Below are positions 27,832 through 36,589 of a DNA stretch of 57,208 nt, one piece after another (the first letter of the stretch is position 1; every line of letters starts with the position of its first letter). The stretch spans positions 1 to 57,208 of the forward strand of contig NZ_JBIQOI010000015.1 in assembly GCF_044197065.1 (NCBI RefSeq), written 5' to 3'. The notes beneath the pieces are model-generated. The model was given only the letters and a program-made list of their open reading frames with translations. It did no database searches and was not told the origin of the DNA. The DNA comes from Kluyvera ascorbata_C. Lineage in GTDB: Bacteria; Pseudomonadota; Gammaproteobacteria; Enterobacterales; Enterobacteriaceae. A program made the translations under genes and the position numbers.

Positions 27832-27955
27832 ACTCGTCGTCTTTCAAGCCGCAGGTGCGTTGGCTTTGCTCATTCACCCGAATCACTTACTAGAGTAAGC
27901 TCATCGGGCTCGTTCACTTGCCGCCTTCCTGCTGCTTGAAATCCATAGAGTAAAT
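27832..27955. repeat. ERIC (IRU) element between frr and dxr
   Basis: A roughly 125-base imperfect palindrome. The centre, cacttactagagtaagct, is flanked by cacccgaat and catcgggct arms and outer arms tttcaagccgcagg and ctgctgcttgaaa. On the reverse strand the left arm reads agtaagtgattcgggtgaatg, and the right arm gives agtaagctcatcggg; both resemble the two ERIC core sequences. It lies in a transcribed intergenic region and contains no gene. Confidence 0.85.
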
Positions 27956-27975
27956 CTATCTACCCGGAATATCTC

Positions 27976-29172
27976 ATGAAGCAATTAACTGTCCTGGGCT
28001 CAACGGGCTCTATTGGTTGCAACACGCTGGACGTGGTGCGCCACAACCCTGAACGTTTTGCAGTAACGGCGCTGGTGGCAGGTAAAAACGTCGAGCGGAT
28101 GGTTGAACAATGTCTGGAGTTCACACCTCGCTACGCGGTGATGGATGACGCAAAGAGCGCCGATGCGGTGAAGATTGCGCTGCGTGAACACGGCAGCCGT
28201 ACGGAAGTGCTCTGTGGGCAGCAGGCGGCGTGCGATGTGGCGGCGCTGGACGAGGTTGATCAGGTGATGGCGGCCATCGTGGGGGCGGCGGGGCTGCTGC
28301 CGACGCTGTCGGCGATTCGTGCAGGCAAAAGTATTCTGCTGGCGAATAAAGAGTCGCTGGTGACCTGTGGACGGTTATTTCTCGAAGCGGTAAAGCAGCA
28401 TAACGCGCAGTTACTGCCGGTCGACAGCGAACATAACGCTATCTTTCAGAGTTTACCGCAAAGTTTTCAGTCCGACTTAGGGTACGCTGACCTTGAGCAG
28501 CATGGGGTGTCATCCATTCTGCTTACCGGGTCAGGTGGCCCATTCCGTGAGACGCCAATCAATGAGCTCGGTGCAATGACGCCGGATCAGGCTTGCCGTC
28601 ATCCGAACTGGTCGATGGGACGTAAAATTTCCGTCGACTCGGCCACTATGATGAATAAAGGTCTGGAATACATCGAAGCCCGCTGGTTATTTAATGCTTC
28701 AGCGAAGCAGATGGAAGTGCTGATTCATCCTCAGTCGGTGATTCACTCGATGGTGCGTTACCAGGACGGCAGCGTACTGGCGCAACTGGGTGAACCCGAT
28801 ATGCGTACGCCAATTGCCAACACTATGGCCTGGCCTCACCGCGTGGTTTCTGGCGCGAAGCCGTTAGATTTCTGCAAGATGGGCGCATTAAGCTTCTCCG
28901 AACCGGATTATGCTCGCTACCCTTGCCTGAAGCTGGCGATGGAGGCTTTTGAACAAGGTCAGGCGGCAACAACCGCGCTGAATGCCGCGAACGAAATCTC
29001 TGTGGCGGCGTTCCTTGACGGGCAAATCCGCTTTACCGATATCGCGAACGTCAATATGGCGGTATTGGATAGCCTTGATCTCCGTGAACCGCAGAGTGTG
29101 GAAGCGGTGTTGGTTATCGATGCTATGGCGCGGGAAGCGGCAACGACGCAGGCGAAACATTTCGTCAGGTAA
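27976..29172 (+). CDS. dxr: 1-deoxy-D-xylulose 5-phosphate reductoisomerase
   Basis: Converts DXP to 2-C-methyl-D-erythritol 4-phosphate, the committed step of the MEP isoprenoid pathway; uses NADPH and a divalent metal. The protein has 398 residues. It has the NADPH motif GSTGSIG (8-14), ANKESLV, metal and substrate residues in LPVDSEHNAIFQ (about Asp150, Glu152), and SGGPFRE. The last 40 residues diverge from E. coli. No good Shine-Dalgarno precedes the ATG (ggaatatctc). It supplies precursors to uppS downstream. Confidence 0.98.
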   Translation: MKQLTVLGSTGSIGCNTLDVVRHNPERFAVTALVAGKNVERMVEQCLEFTPRYAVMDDAKSADAVKIALREHGSRTEVLCGQQAACDVAALDEVDQVMAAIVGAAGLLPTLSAIRAGKSILLANKESLVTCGRLFLEAVKQHNAQLLPVDSEHNAIFQSLPQSFQSDLGYADLEQHGVSSILLTGSGGPFRETPINELGAMTPDQACRHPNWSMGRKISVDSATMMNKGLEYIEARWLFNASAKQMEVLIHPQSVIHSMVRYQDGSVLAQLGEPDMRTPIANTMAWPHRVVSGAKPLDFCKMGALSFSEPDYARYPCLKLAMEAFEQGQAATTALNAANEISVAAFLDGQIRFTDIANVNMAVLDSLDLREPQSVEAVLVIDAMAREAATTQAKHFVR

Positions 29173-29207
29173 TGAGAGCCGAATCAGCATACAACCCGTC
29201 ACGGCAT

Positions 29208-29236
29208 TTGTTAGCGTCTGGCTTCAGTGATATAGT
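29208..29236 (+). promoter_or_regulatory. Sigma-70-type promoter in the dxr-uppS gap
   Basis: TTGTTA (29208-29213) and TATAGT (29231-29236) with the ideal 17-base spacing, pointing towards the terminator at 29281. It would start RNA near 29243. It is either the uppS promoter with a downstream attenuator or the promoter of a short separate RNA. Confidence 0.6.
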
Positions 29237-29242
29237 CTGCGC

Positions 29243-29305
29243 CACCCGATCTCAGTGCGTTTTCGCTGCGGGGTCGGGAGAGCCGTGATTTAGCACGGCT
29301 TTTTT
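29243..29305 (+). ncRNA. Candidate short structured RNA or uppS attenuator leader
   Basis: Starting about 7 bases after the -10, the sequence folds into two adjacent hairpins. The first (29245-29278) pairs cccgatctc with ggggtcggg-type bases (two G-T wobbles), has a 3x3 internal loop, and closes with gcg-tttt-cgc. The second (29281-29300) is the terminator stem. The predicted transcript is about 63 bases with almost no unpaired sequence. No open reading frame fits. Existence is inferred from promoter and terminator placement only. Confidence 0.4.
29281..29305 (+). terminator. Rho-independent terminator between dxr and uppS
   Basis: agccgtg and cacggct form a perfect 7-bp stem with an atttag loop and six T residues. 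It would end dxr transcription or the short RNA that begins near 29243. uppS begins 104 bases further on. Confidence 0.88.
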
Positions 29306-29409
29306 GCGAGACAAAGATACGTAAAATCGTTCAGGTTTGCCTGGAGGATGAAGTGTATAGCTGTATTCCGGGGTACCGCTCATCCCTTTTCATGGATTAA
29401 AAACGCGTT

Positions 29410-30168
29410 ATGTTGTCTGCTAATCAACCAACCAGCGAGAGTCAGCCAGCCCACGGTTGCCGCCATGTGGCAATCATTATGGATGGCAATGGTCGCTGGG
29501 CGAAAAAGCAAGGTAAGATTCGCGCCTTTGGCCATAAAGCCGGGGCGAAATCCGTGCGCCGAGCCGTATCCTATGCGGCGAGCAACGGTATTGAGGCATT
29601 AACGCTATACGCATTCAGCAGTGAAAACTGGAATCGCCCTGAGCAAGAGGTGAGTGCGTTGATGGAGCTGTTCGTTTGGGCGCTGGACAGCGAAGTGAAA
29701 AGTCTGCACCGTCATAATGTTCGGCTGCGGATTATTGGCGATACCCGTCGGTTTAATTCGCGCCTGCAGGAGCGAATTCGTAAAGCGGAAGCGCTGACGG
29801 AAAATAACACGGGGCTAACATTGAACATTGCTGCTAACTATGGCGGTCGATGGGATATTGTTCAGGGAGTTCAGCGCTTAGCCGAACAGGTTCAGGAAGG
29901 GGAGCTCCGCCCCGATCAAATTAGTGAAGAGCTGCTTTCTCAGCAGATCTGCATGCATGAACTGGCTCCCGTAGATTTAGTAATTAGGACCGGGGGAGAA
30001 CATCGGATCAGTAACTTTCTTATCTGGCAAATTGCCTATGCTGAACTTTACTTTACAGATGTTCTTTGGCCCGATTTCGATGAACAAGACTTTGAAGGTG
30101 CGCTGCATGCTTTCGCTAATCGAGAGCGACGTTTCGGTGGCACCGAGCCTGGTGGCGACAAGGCCTGA
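29410..30168 (+). CDS. uppS: Undecaprenyl pyrophosphate synthase
   Basis: Adds eight isopentenyl units in cis to farnesyl pyrophosphate, making the C55 carrier lipid for peptidoglycan and O-antigen. The protein has 252 residues. It has the cis-prenyltransferase motif MDGNGRWA with catalytic Asp25, FSSENW, and RTGGEHRISNF. An in-frame stop at 29398 restricts the start to ATG 29410, one Met shorter than E. coli; no clear Shine-Dalgarno is visible. Also called ispU. First gene of the run uppS-cdsA-rseP-bamA. Confidence 0.97.
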   Translation: MLSANQPTSESQPAHGCRHVAIIMDGNGRWAKKQGKIRAFGHKAGAKSVRRAVSYAASNGIEALTLYAFSSENWNRPEQEVSALMELFVWALDSEVKSLHRHNVRLRIIGDTRRFNSRLQERIRKAEALTENNTGLTLNIAANYGGRWDIVQGVQRLAEQVQEGELRPDQISEELLSQQICMHELAPVDLVIRTGGEHRISNFLIWQIAYAELYFTDVLWPDFDEQDFEGALHAFANRERRFGGTEPGGDKA

Positions 30169-30180
30169 TGGGGGTAGCTT

Positions 30181-31038
30181 TTGCTGAAGTATCGCCTGAT
30201 TTCTGCATTGATTTTAATACCGGTTGTTATTGCAGCCCTGTTTTTGCTGCCGCCCGGCGGCTTCGCTATTGTTACGCTGGTCGTTTGTATGCTGGCGGCA
30301 TGGGAATGGGGGCAATTAAGCGGTTTCACCTCGCGGACACAGCGCGTATGGCTGGCGGTACTCTGTGGCCTGTTGCTGGCGGTGATGCTCTTCTTAATTC
30401 CGGAGTATCACCATAATATCCATCAGCCGGTCGTTGAAACGTCGCTGTGGGCCTCCCTGATTTGGTGGGTTGTCGCCTTGCTGTTGGTCCTTTCCTATCC
30501 AGGGTCCGCTGCTATCTGGCGTCAATCCAAAGTGCTGCGACTGGTCTTTGGCATCGTCACGATTGTCCCTTTCTTCTGGGGAATGCTGGCGCTGCGCTCC
30601 TGGCATTATGATGAAAACCACTACAGCGGCGCGCTGTGGCTGCTCTACGTCATGATTCTGGTATGGGGTGCTGACTCCGGGGCCTATATGTTTGGTAAGC
30701 TTTTTGGCAAACATAAGCTGGCACCGAAGGTCTCTCCGGGCAAAACCTGGCAAGGCTTCTTTGGCGGCCTGGTGACGGCGGCAATTATTTCCTGGGCCTA
30801 TGGCCTGTGGGCAAATCTGGACGTTGCCCCGTCCACACTGTTAACCTGTTCCATCGTTGCAGCGCTGGCTTCGGTATTGGGCGATCTCACTGAGAGCATG
30901 TTCAAACGTGAAGCTGGCATCAAAGATAGCGGGCATCTTATCCCTGGCCACGGCGGGATACTTGACCGCATTGACAGCCTGACGGCGGCAGTTCCGGTCT
31001 TCGCCTGCTTGCTGCTGCTGGTTTTCAGGACGATCTAA
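30181..31038 (+). CDS. cdsA: CDP-diacylglycerol synthase (phosphatidate cytidylyltransferase)
   Basis: Makes CDP-diacylglycerol from phosphatidate and CTP, the branch point for all phospholipids, in the inner membrane. The protein has 285 residues with about eight membrane segments. The family signature KDSGHLIPGHGGILDRIDSL is near the C terminus, and DSGAYMFGKLFGKHKL lies mid-protein. The start is TTG at 30181, the same codon I recall for E. coli, with GGGGGTA upstream. It begins 12 bases after the uppS stop. Confidence 0.97.
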   Translation: MLKYRLISALILIPVVIAALFLLPPGGFAIVTLVVCMLAAWEWGQLSGFTSRTQRVWLAVLCGLLLAVMLFLIPEYHHNIHQPVVETSLWASLIWWVVALLLVLSYPGSAAIWRQSKVLRLVFGIVTIVPFFWGMLALRSWHYDENHYSGALWLLYVMILVWGADSGAYMFGKLFGKHKLAPKVSPGKTWQGFFGGLVTAAIISWAYGLWANLDVAPSTLLTCSIVAALASVLGDLTESMFKREAGIKDSGHLIPGHGGILDRIDSLTAAVPVFACLLLLVFRTI

Positions 31039-31049
31039 CGGATGGACTT

Positions 31050-32402
31050 ATGCTGAGCATTCTCTGGAACCTGGCCGCATTTATTATCGCGCTAGGGGTA
31101 TTGATCACCGTACACGAATTTGGTCACTTCTGGGTTGCTCGGCGCTGTGGTATCCGTGTAGAGCGCTTTTCCATTGGTTTTGGTAAAGCGCTCTGGCGCC
31201 GTGTGGATAAACGCGGCACTGAATTTGTTATCGCCCTTATCCCGCTGGGCGGTTACGTCAAAATGCTCGACGAGCGCGTTGACGCAGTGGCGCCAGAGAT
31301 GCGTCATATGGCGTTCAACAACAAAACGGTGGGCCAGCGCGCCGCCGTTATTGCCGCCGGCCCCATCGCCAACTTCCTCTTTGCTATCTTCGCCTACTGG
31401 CTGGTGTTCATCATCGGTGTCCCTGGTATTCGTCCAGTAGTTGGTGAAATAACCGCCAACTCCATCGCTGCGGAAGCACAAATTGCACCAGGCACGGAAC
31501 TAAAAGCGGTGGATGGTATCGAAACGCCTGATTGGGATGCTGTACGTATGGCGTTAGTGGCGAAAATTGGTGATGAAAGCACCACCCTCACCGTTTCCCC
31601 TTTCGGCAGCGAGCAGCGGCAGGATAAAATCCTCAATCTGCGTCATTGGGCGTTTGAACCGGATAAACAAGATCCGGTGACGTCGCTCGGTATTCGCCCT
31701 CGTGGCGCGCAGATTGAACCAGTGCTGGCAGAGGTGCAATCTGACTCTGCGGCGCGTAAAGCTGGTTTACAAGCTGGGGATCGGATCGTTACAGTCAACG
31801 GTCAACCGCTGACGCAATGGATGACGTTTGTCACGCTGGTGCGCGACAATCCAGGCAAAGCGTTACAGCTGGAGATCGAAAGGCAGGGGACTCTCTTGTC
31901 TTTAACTCTGATACCGGATACAAAACACGGTAGCGGAAAAGCGGAAGGGTTCGCAGGGGTAGTACCGAAGATTATCCCGCTGCCTGAGGAATATAAGACA
32001 GTGCGCCAGTATGGGCCGTTCAGCGCTATCGTCGAAGCCACGGAGAAAACCGGGCAGTTGATGAAGCTGACCGTCAGTATGCTGGGAAAATTGATCACCG
32101 GTGACGTCAAACTGAACAACCTCAGTGGGCCGATTTCGATCGCCCAGGGGGCTGGGATGTCTGCGGAGTATGGGCTGATTTACTACCTGATGTTTCTTGC
32201 ACTCATCAGCGTGAATTTAGGCATAATCAACCTGTTCCCGCTCCCCGTATTAGATGGGGGACACTTGCTGTTTTTAGCGATTGAGAAGCTGAAAGGCGGC
32301 CCGGTATCCGAGCGAGTTCAAGACTTTAGTTATCGCATCGGCTCGATTCTGCTGATGCTGTTAATGGGGCTTGCACTTTTCAATGATTTCTCTCGGTTGT
32401 AA
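31050..32402 (+). CDS. rseP: Site-2 intramembrane zinc metalloprotease RseP
   Basis: Cuts the anti-sigma factor RseA within the membrane, after DegS has acted, to release sigma-E; also clears signal peptide remnants. The protein has 450 residues, with zinc motif HEFGH (22-26), MRE beta-loop region, two periplasmic PDZ domains (about 115-310) and the third metal ligand in LDGGHLL (about Asp402). It lies 11 bases after cdsA and 31 bases before bamA, linking the stress protease to outer membrane assembly genes. Confidence 0.98.
   Translation: MLSILWNLAAFIIALGVLITVHEFGHFWVARRCGIRVERFSIGFGKALWRRVDKRGTEFVIALIPLGGYVKMLDERVDAVAPEMRHMAFNNKTVGQRAAVIAAGPIANFLFAIFAYWLVFIIGVPGIRPVVGEITANSIAAEAQIAPGTELKAVDGIETPDWDAVRMALVAKIGDESTTLTVSPFGSEQRQDKILNLRHWAFEPDKQDPVTSLGIRPRGAQIEPVLAEVQSDSAARKAGLQAGDRIVTVNGQPLTQWMTFVTLVRDNPGKALQLEIERQGTLLSLTLIPDTKHGSGKAEGFAGVVPKIIPLPEEYKTVRQYGPFSAIVEATEKTGQLMKLTVSMLGKLITGDVKLNNLSGPISIAQGAGMSAEYGLIYYLMFLALISVNLGIINLFPLPVLDGGHLLFLAIEKLKGGPVSERVQDFSYRIGSILLMLLMGLALFNDFSRL
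31496..31524 (+). promoter_or_regulatory. Possible sigma-E promoter inside rseP for bamA-skp-lpxD
   Basis: GGAACT (31496-31501) and TCGAAA (31519-31524) are 17 bases apart inside the coding sequence for ELKAVDGIE. A sigma-E promoter inside rseP is expected from control of bamA in E. coli, but coding constraint could also conserve this sequence. Confidence 0.4.
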
Positions 32403-32433
32403 GAGAGTTAGTTAGGAAGAACGCATAATAACG

Positions 32434-34845
32434 ATGGCGATGAAAAAGTTGCTTATAGCGTCGCTGCTGTTTAGCAGCGCGACCGTGTACGGTGCTGACG
32501 GGTTCGTGGTGAAGGACATTCATTTCGAAGGCTTGCAGCGTGTCGCTGTTGGTGCGGCCCTTCTCAGTATGCCAGTACGTCCTGGCGATACCGTCTCTGA
32601 TGATGATATCAGTAACACCATTCGCGCCCTGTTTGCTACGGGCAACTTTGAGGACGTTCGCGTCCTGAGAGACGGCGATGTGTTACTGGTACAGGTCAAA
32701 GAACGCCCAACAATTGCTAGCATCACCTTCTCCGGCAACAAGTCGGTGAAAGATGACATGCTGAAACAGAACCTTGAAGCTTCTGGCGTTCGTGTCGGCG
32801 AATCTCTCGACCGTACAACCCTCTCCGATATCGAAAAAGGACTGGAAGATTTCTACTACAGCGTCGGTAAGTATAGCGCGAGCGTGAAGGCGGTTGTTAC
32901 GCCGTTGCCGCGTAACCGTGTCGACCTGAAGCTGGTCTTCCAGGAAGGGGTTTCCGCCCAGATCCAACAGATCAACATCGTCGGTAACCATGCGTTCAGC
33001 ACCGAAGATCTGATCTCAACCTTCCAGCTGCGTGACGAAGTACCGTGGTGGAACGTGGTTGGCGATCGTAAATACCAGAAACAGAAGCTGGCGGGTGACC
33101 TTGAAACCCTGCGTAGCTACTACCTGGATCGTGGTTATGCCCGTTTCAACATCGATTCCACGCAGGTGAGTCTGACGCCGGATAAAAAAGGTATCTACAT
33201 CACCGTTAACATCACCGAAGGCGACCAGTACAAACTGTCTGGCGTACAGGTGACGGGGAATCTGGCAGGGCACTCGGCTGAAATTGAGAGCCTGACTAAG
33301 ATCGAGCCAGGTGAACTCTATAACGGCGCGAAAGTGACCAAAATGGAAGATAACATTAAGAAACTTCTTGGTCGCTACGGCTACGCGTATCCACGCGTAC
33401 AGTCTCAGCCTGAAATTAACGACACGGATAAAACGGTTAAGCTGCACATCAACGTTGATGCCGGCAACCGCTTCTACGTGCGTAACATCCGCTTTGTCGG
33501 TAACGACACGTCCAAAGATTCCGTTCTGCGTCGCGAAATGCGCCAGATGGAAGGCGCGTGGCTGGGTGGTGATTTAGTTGACCAGGGCAAAGATCGTCTG
33601 AACCGTCTGGGCTACTTCGAAACCGTCGACACTGAAACCCAACGCGTACCGGGTAGCCCGGATCAGGTGGATGTGGTTTACAAGGTCAAAGAGCGTAACA
33701 CTGGTAGCTTCAACTTCGGTATCGGCTACGGTACGGAAAGCGGCGTAAGCTTCCAGGCGGGCGTTCAGCAGGATAACTGGTTAGGTACCGGCTATTCCGT
33801 CGGTATCAACGGTACCAAGAACGATTACCAGACCTACACCGAGCTTTCTGTGACCAACCCGTACTTTACGGTGGATGGTGTTAGCCTTGGTGGCCGTGTC
33901 TTCTACAATGACTTTAAAGCGGATGATGCTGACCTGTCGTCCTATACCAACAAAAGTTATGGTGTAGACGGTACGCTGGGCTTCCCGATTAACGAATACA
34001 ACTCACTGCGTGCGGGTCTGGGCTATGTCCACAACGACCTGTCCAATATGGAACCGCAGGTGGCGATGTGGCGTTATCTGGACTCTATCGGCCAGACGGC
34101 GGGTAAAACCAGCGATGATAACGGCTTCAGCGCCAACGACTTCACCTTCAACTACGGTTGGACATATAACAAACTTGACCGCGGCTACTTCCCGACGGAC
34201 GGTTCGCGTGTCAACCTGAACGGTAAAGTGACGATTCCGGGCTCTGATAACGAGTTCTACAAAGTCACGCTGGATACGGCTTCCTACTTCCCAATTGATG
34301 ATGATCATCAGTGGGTCGTGCTGGGTCGTACCAAGTGGGGTTACGGTGACGGCTTAGGCGGTAAAGAACTGCCATTCTATGAGAACTTCTATGCCGGTGG
34401 TTCCAGCACCGTGCGTGGTTTCCAGTCCAACACCATTGGCCCGAAAGCGGTCTATTATGGTGCATCCGGTCTGGATAACTGCGACCAGTCTGGTGGCTAC
34501 TGTAAATCTGACGACGCCGTCGGTGGTAACGCCATGGGTGTGGCTAGCCTTGAGCTGATCGTCCCAACGCCGTTCATCAGTGATAAGTACGCGAACTCGG
34601 TCCGTACGTCATTCTTCTGGGATATGGGTACCGTTTGGGATACCAACTGGGAGAACACGGCGGCAATGAAGGCTGCAGGCGTTCCTGACTACAGCGATCC
34701 GAGCAATATCCGTATGTCCGCGGGTATCGCATTACAATGGATGTCCCCATTAGGGCCGTTGGTCTTCTCCTACGCCCAGCCGTATAAGAAATACGAGGGA
34801 GACAAATCCGAGCAGTTCCAGTTCAACATTGGTAAAACCTGGTAA
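32434..34845 (+). CDS. bamA: Outer membrane protein assembly factor BamA
   Basis: Central, essential Omp85 component of the BAM complex that inserts beta-barrel proteins in the outer membrane. The precursor has 803 residues, seven fewer than I recall for E. coli. A signal peptide ends at VYG (20), then five POTRA domains (about 21-420) and a 16-strand barrel. The loop 6 motif VRGF (660-663) is intact at the E. coli position. Extracellular loop 6 beyond it is shorter and keeps two cysteines (683, 690). The loop near 535-550 is also rewritten. It ends in a C-terminal Trp, and skp follows. Confidence 0.98.
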   Translation: MAMKKLLIASLLFSSATVYGADGFVVKDIHFEGLQRVAVGAALLSMPVRPGDTVSDDDISNTIRALFATGNFEDVRVLRDGDVLLVQVKERPTIASITFSGNKSVKDDMLKQNLEASGVRVGESLDRTTLSDIEKGLEDFYYSVGKYSASVKAVVTPLPRNRVDLKLVFQEGVSAQIQQINIVGNHAFSTEDLISTFQLRDEVPWWNVVGDRKYQKQKLAGDLETLRSYYLDRGYARFNIDSTQVSLTPDKKGIYITVNITEGDQYKLSGVQVTGNLAGHSAEIESLTKIEPGELYNGAKVTKMEDNIKKLLGRYGYAYPRVQSQPEINDTDKTVKLHINVDAGNRFYVRNIRFVGNDTSKDSVLRREMRQMEGAWLGGDLVDQGKDRLNRLGYFETVDTETQRVPGSPDQVDVVYKVKERNTGSFNFGIGYGTESGVSFQAGVQQDNWLGTGYSVGINGTKNDYQTYTELSVTNPYFTVDGVSLGGRVFYNDFKADDADLSSYTNKSYGVDGTLGFPINEYNSLRAGLGYVHNDLSNMEPQVAMWRYLDSIGQTAGKTSDDNGFSANDFTFNYGWTYNKLDRGYFPTDGSRVNLNGKVTIPGSDNEFYKVTLDTASYFPIDDDHQWVVLGRTKWGYGDGLGGKELPFYENFYAGGSSTVRGFQSNTIGPKAVYYGASGLDNCDQSGGYCKSDDAVGGNAMGVASLELIVPTPFISDKYANSVRTSFFWDMGTVWDTNWENTAAMKAAGVPDYSDPSNIRMSAGIALQWMSPLGPLVFSYAQPYKKYEGDKSEQFQFNIGKTW

Positions 34846-34932
34846 TTGCTCTTTGCAAAGGAATGCAAGTTCAGTGTAGTTTTGCTGGCATTAGGCGATA
34901 GCGTCAAGGTGGCTTCGGCCACCAAAAGAACA

Positions 34933-34946
34933 GTACCCTCGGGTAC
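34933..34946 (+). other. Small palindrome in the skp leader
   Basis: gtaccc and gggtac face each other with two bases between them, about 25 bases upstream of the skp start. It may form a hairpin in the bamA-skp mRNA; there is no T-tract. The rest of this 126-base gap shows no gene. Confidence 0.4.
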
Positions 34947-34971
34947 ATATGGGATGGTAAGGAGTATTATT

Positions 34972-35457
34972 GTGAAAAAGTGGTTAGTCGCTGCAGGTCT
35001 GGGTTTAGCAATGGCTGCATCTGCTCAAGCAGCAGACAAAATTGCAATTGTTAATATGGGTAGCCTGTTCCAGCAAGTTGCACAGAAAACTGGCGTTTCC
35101 AGCACTCTGGAAAACGAATTCAAAGGCCGTGCTGGCGAACTTCAGCGCATGGAAGGTGACCTGCAGTCTAAAATGCAGCGTCTGCAGTCTATGAAAGCAG
35201 GTAGCGATCGCACCAAACTGGAAAAAGACATCGCTTCCCAGCGTCAGACTTTCTCCCAGAAAGCACAGTCCTTTGAGCAGGATCGTCAGCGTCGTACCAA
35301 CGAAGAACGTGGCAAACTGGTTACTCGTATCCAGACTGCTGTGAAATCCGTTGCTGCAAGCCAGAGCATTGACCTGGTTGTTGATGCTAACGCCGTTGCA
35401 TTCAACAGCAGCGATGTTAAAGACATCACCGCTGATGTACTGAAACAGGTTAAATAA
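34972..35457 (+). CDS. skp: Periplasmic chaperone Skp (OmpH)
   Basis: Trimeric 'jellyfish' chaperone that holds unfolded outer membrane proteins in the periplasm before BamA. The protein has 161 residues. A signal peptide ends at AQA (20), giving mature ADKIAIVNMG, followed by a long charged coiled-coil region (about 45-125). The start is GTG at 34972 with strong TAAGGAGT upstream; an open frame runs 42 codons further back but lacks support. lpxD starts three bases after the stop. Confidence 0.98.
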   Translation: MKKWLVAAGLGLAMAASAQAADKIAIVNMGSLFQQVAQKTGVSSTLENEFKGRAGELQRMEGDLQSKMQRLQSMKAGSDRTKLEKDIASQRQTFSQKAQSFEQDRQRRTNEERGKLVTRIQTAVKSVAASQSIDLVVDANAVAFNSSDVKDITADVLKQVK

Positions 35458-35460
35458 GTA

Positions 35461-36486
35461 ATGCCTTCAATTCGACTGGCTGACTTAGCTCAGCAGTTGG
35501 ATGCGGAATTACACGGTGATGGCGATATCGTCATCACCGCTGTCGCGTCCATGCAATCCGCTAAAGCGGGCCATATCACGTTCCTGGTTAATCCTAAGTA
35601 CCGTGATCACCTGTCTGCGTGCGAAGCGTCGGCGATTGTCCTGACGCAAGAATTACTGCCTTTTGCCAAAGGCGCTGCGTTGGTAGTGAAGAATCCCTAC
35701 CTGACTTACGCCCGTATGGCTCAAATTTTAGATACCACGCCACAGCCGGCGCAGGATATCGCTCCGAGCGCGGTCATTAGTCCGTCTGCGGTCCTCGGTA
35801 ACAACGTCTCTATCGGTGCGAATGCGGTGATTGAGTCTGACGTTGTGCTCGGCGATAACGTTGTGATTGGGGCGGGGTGTTTCGTTGGTAAAAAAACGAA
35901 AATTGGCGCAGGTTCACGTCTGTGGGCTAATGTCACCATTTACCACGAAGTCGAGATCGGTGAGAATTGCCTGATCCAATCCAGCACCGTGATCGGCGCG
36001 GATGGTTTTGGCTACGCTAACGATCGCGGTAACTGGGTGAAGATCCCTCAGCTTGGTCGCGTCATTATTGGCGATCGCGTCGAGATCGGCGCCTGTACAA
36101 CGATCGACCGTGGCGCGCTGGATGATACACAGATCGGCAACGGTGTTATCATTGATAACCAGTGCCAGATTGCGCACAACGTGGTGATTGGCGACAATAC
36201 CGCGGTTGCTGGTGGTGTTATCATGGCCGGTAGCCTGAAAATTGGTCGTTACTGCATGATTGGCGGTGCCAGCGTCATCAACGGCCACATGGAAATCTGC
36301 GACAAGGTGACAGTAACCGGTATGGGCATGGTCATGCGTCCTATTACCGAGCCCGGCGTTTACTCGTCAGGTATCCCGCTCCAGCCTAACAAGGCATGGC
36401 GCAAAACTGCCGCACTGGTGATGAATATTGATGAAATGAGCAAGCGTCTCAAAGCTGTTGAACGCAAGCTTGATAATCAAGACTAA
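35461..36486 (+). CDS. lpxD: UDP-3-O-(3-hydroxymyristoyl)glucosamine N-acyltransferase
   Basis: Adds the second hydroxymyristoyl chain in lipid A synthesis (third step), using acyl-ACP. The protein has 341 residues. An N-terminal uridine-binding domain (about 1-100) is followed by a left-handed beta-helix of hexapeptide repeats (about 105-300) and a C-terminal helix. The catalytic His lies in QIAHNVVIG (about His239). It is three bases after skp, in the operon with fabZ, lpxA and lpxB. Confidence 0.98.
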   Translation: MPSIRLADLAQQLDAELHGDGDIVITAVASMQSAKAGHITFLVNPKYRDHLSACEASAIVLTQELLPFAKGAALVVKNPYLTYARMAQILDTTPQPAQDIAPSAVISPSAVLGNNVSIGANAVIESDVVLGDNVVIGAGCFVGKKTKIGAGSRLWANVTIYHEVEIGENCLIQSSTVIGADGFGYANDRGNWVKIPQLGRVIIGDRVEIGACTTIDRGALDDTQIGNGVIIDNQCQIAHNVVIGDNTAVAGGVIMAGSLKIGRYCMIGGASVINGHMEICDKVTVTGMGMVMRPITEPGVYSSGIPLQPNKAWRKTAALVMNIDEMSKRLKAVERKLDNQD

Positions 36487-36513
36487 TTTTCATCTGTATC
36501 GCATGATACTTTC

Positions 36514-36547
36514 CGGCCTGTCGGCATTCTTGTAATCCGGCAGGCCG
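36514..36547 (+). other. Hairpin between lpxD and fabZ
   Basis: cggcctgtcgg and ccggcaggccg pair over 11 positions (one G-T) around a 12-base loop, followed by tgttattatt rather than a T-run. It is too weak at the 3' side for a clear terminator. It may stabilise or process the polycistronic mRNA between lpxD and fabZ. Confidence 0.5.
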
Positions 36548-36589
36548 TGTTATTATTGCCCCTTAGTATATTTTGACAGGAAGAGTATT

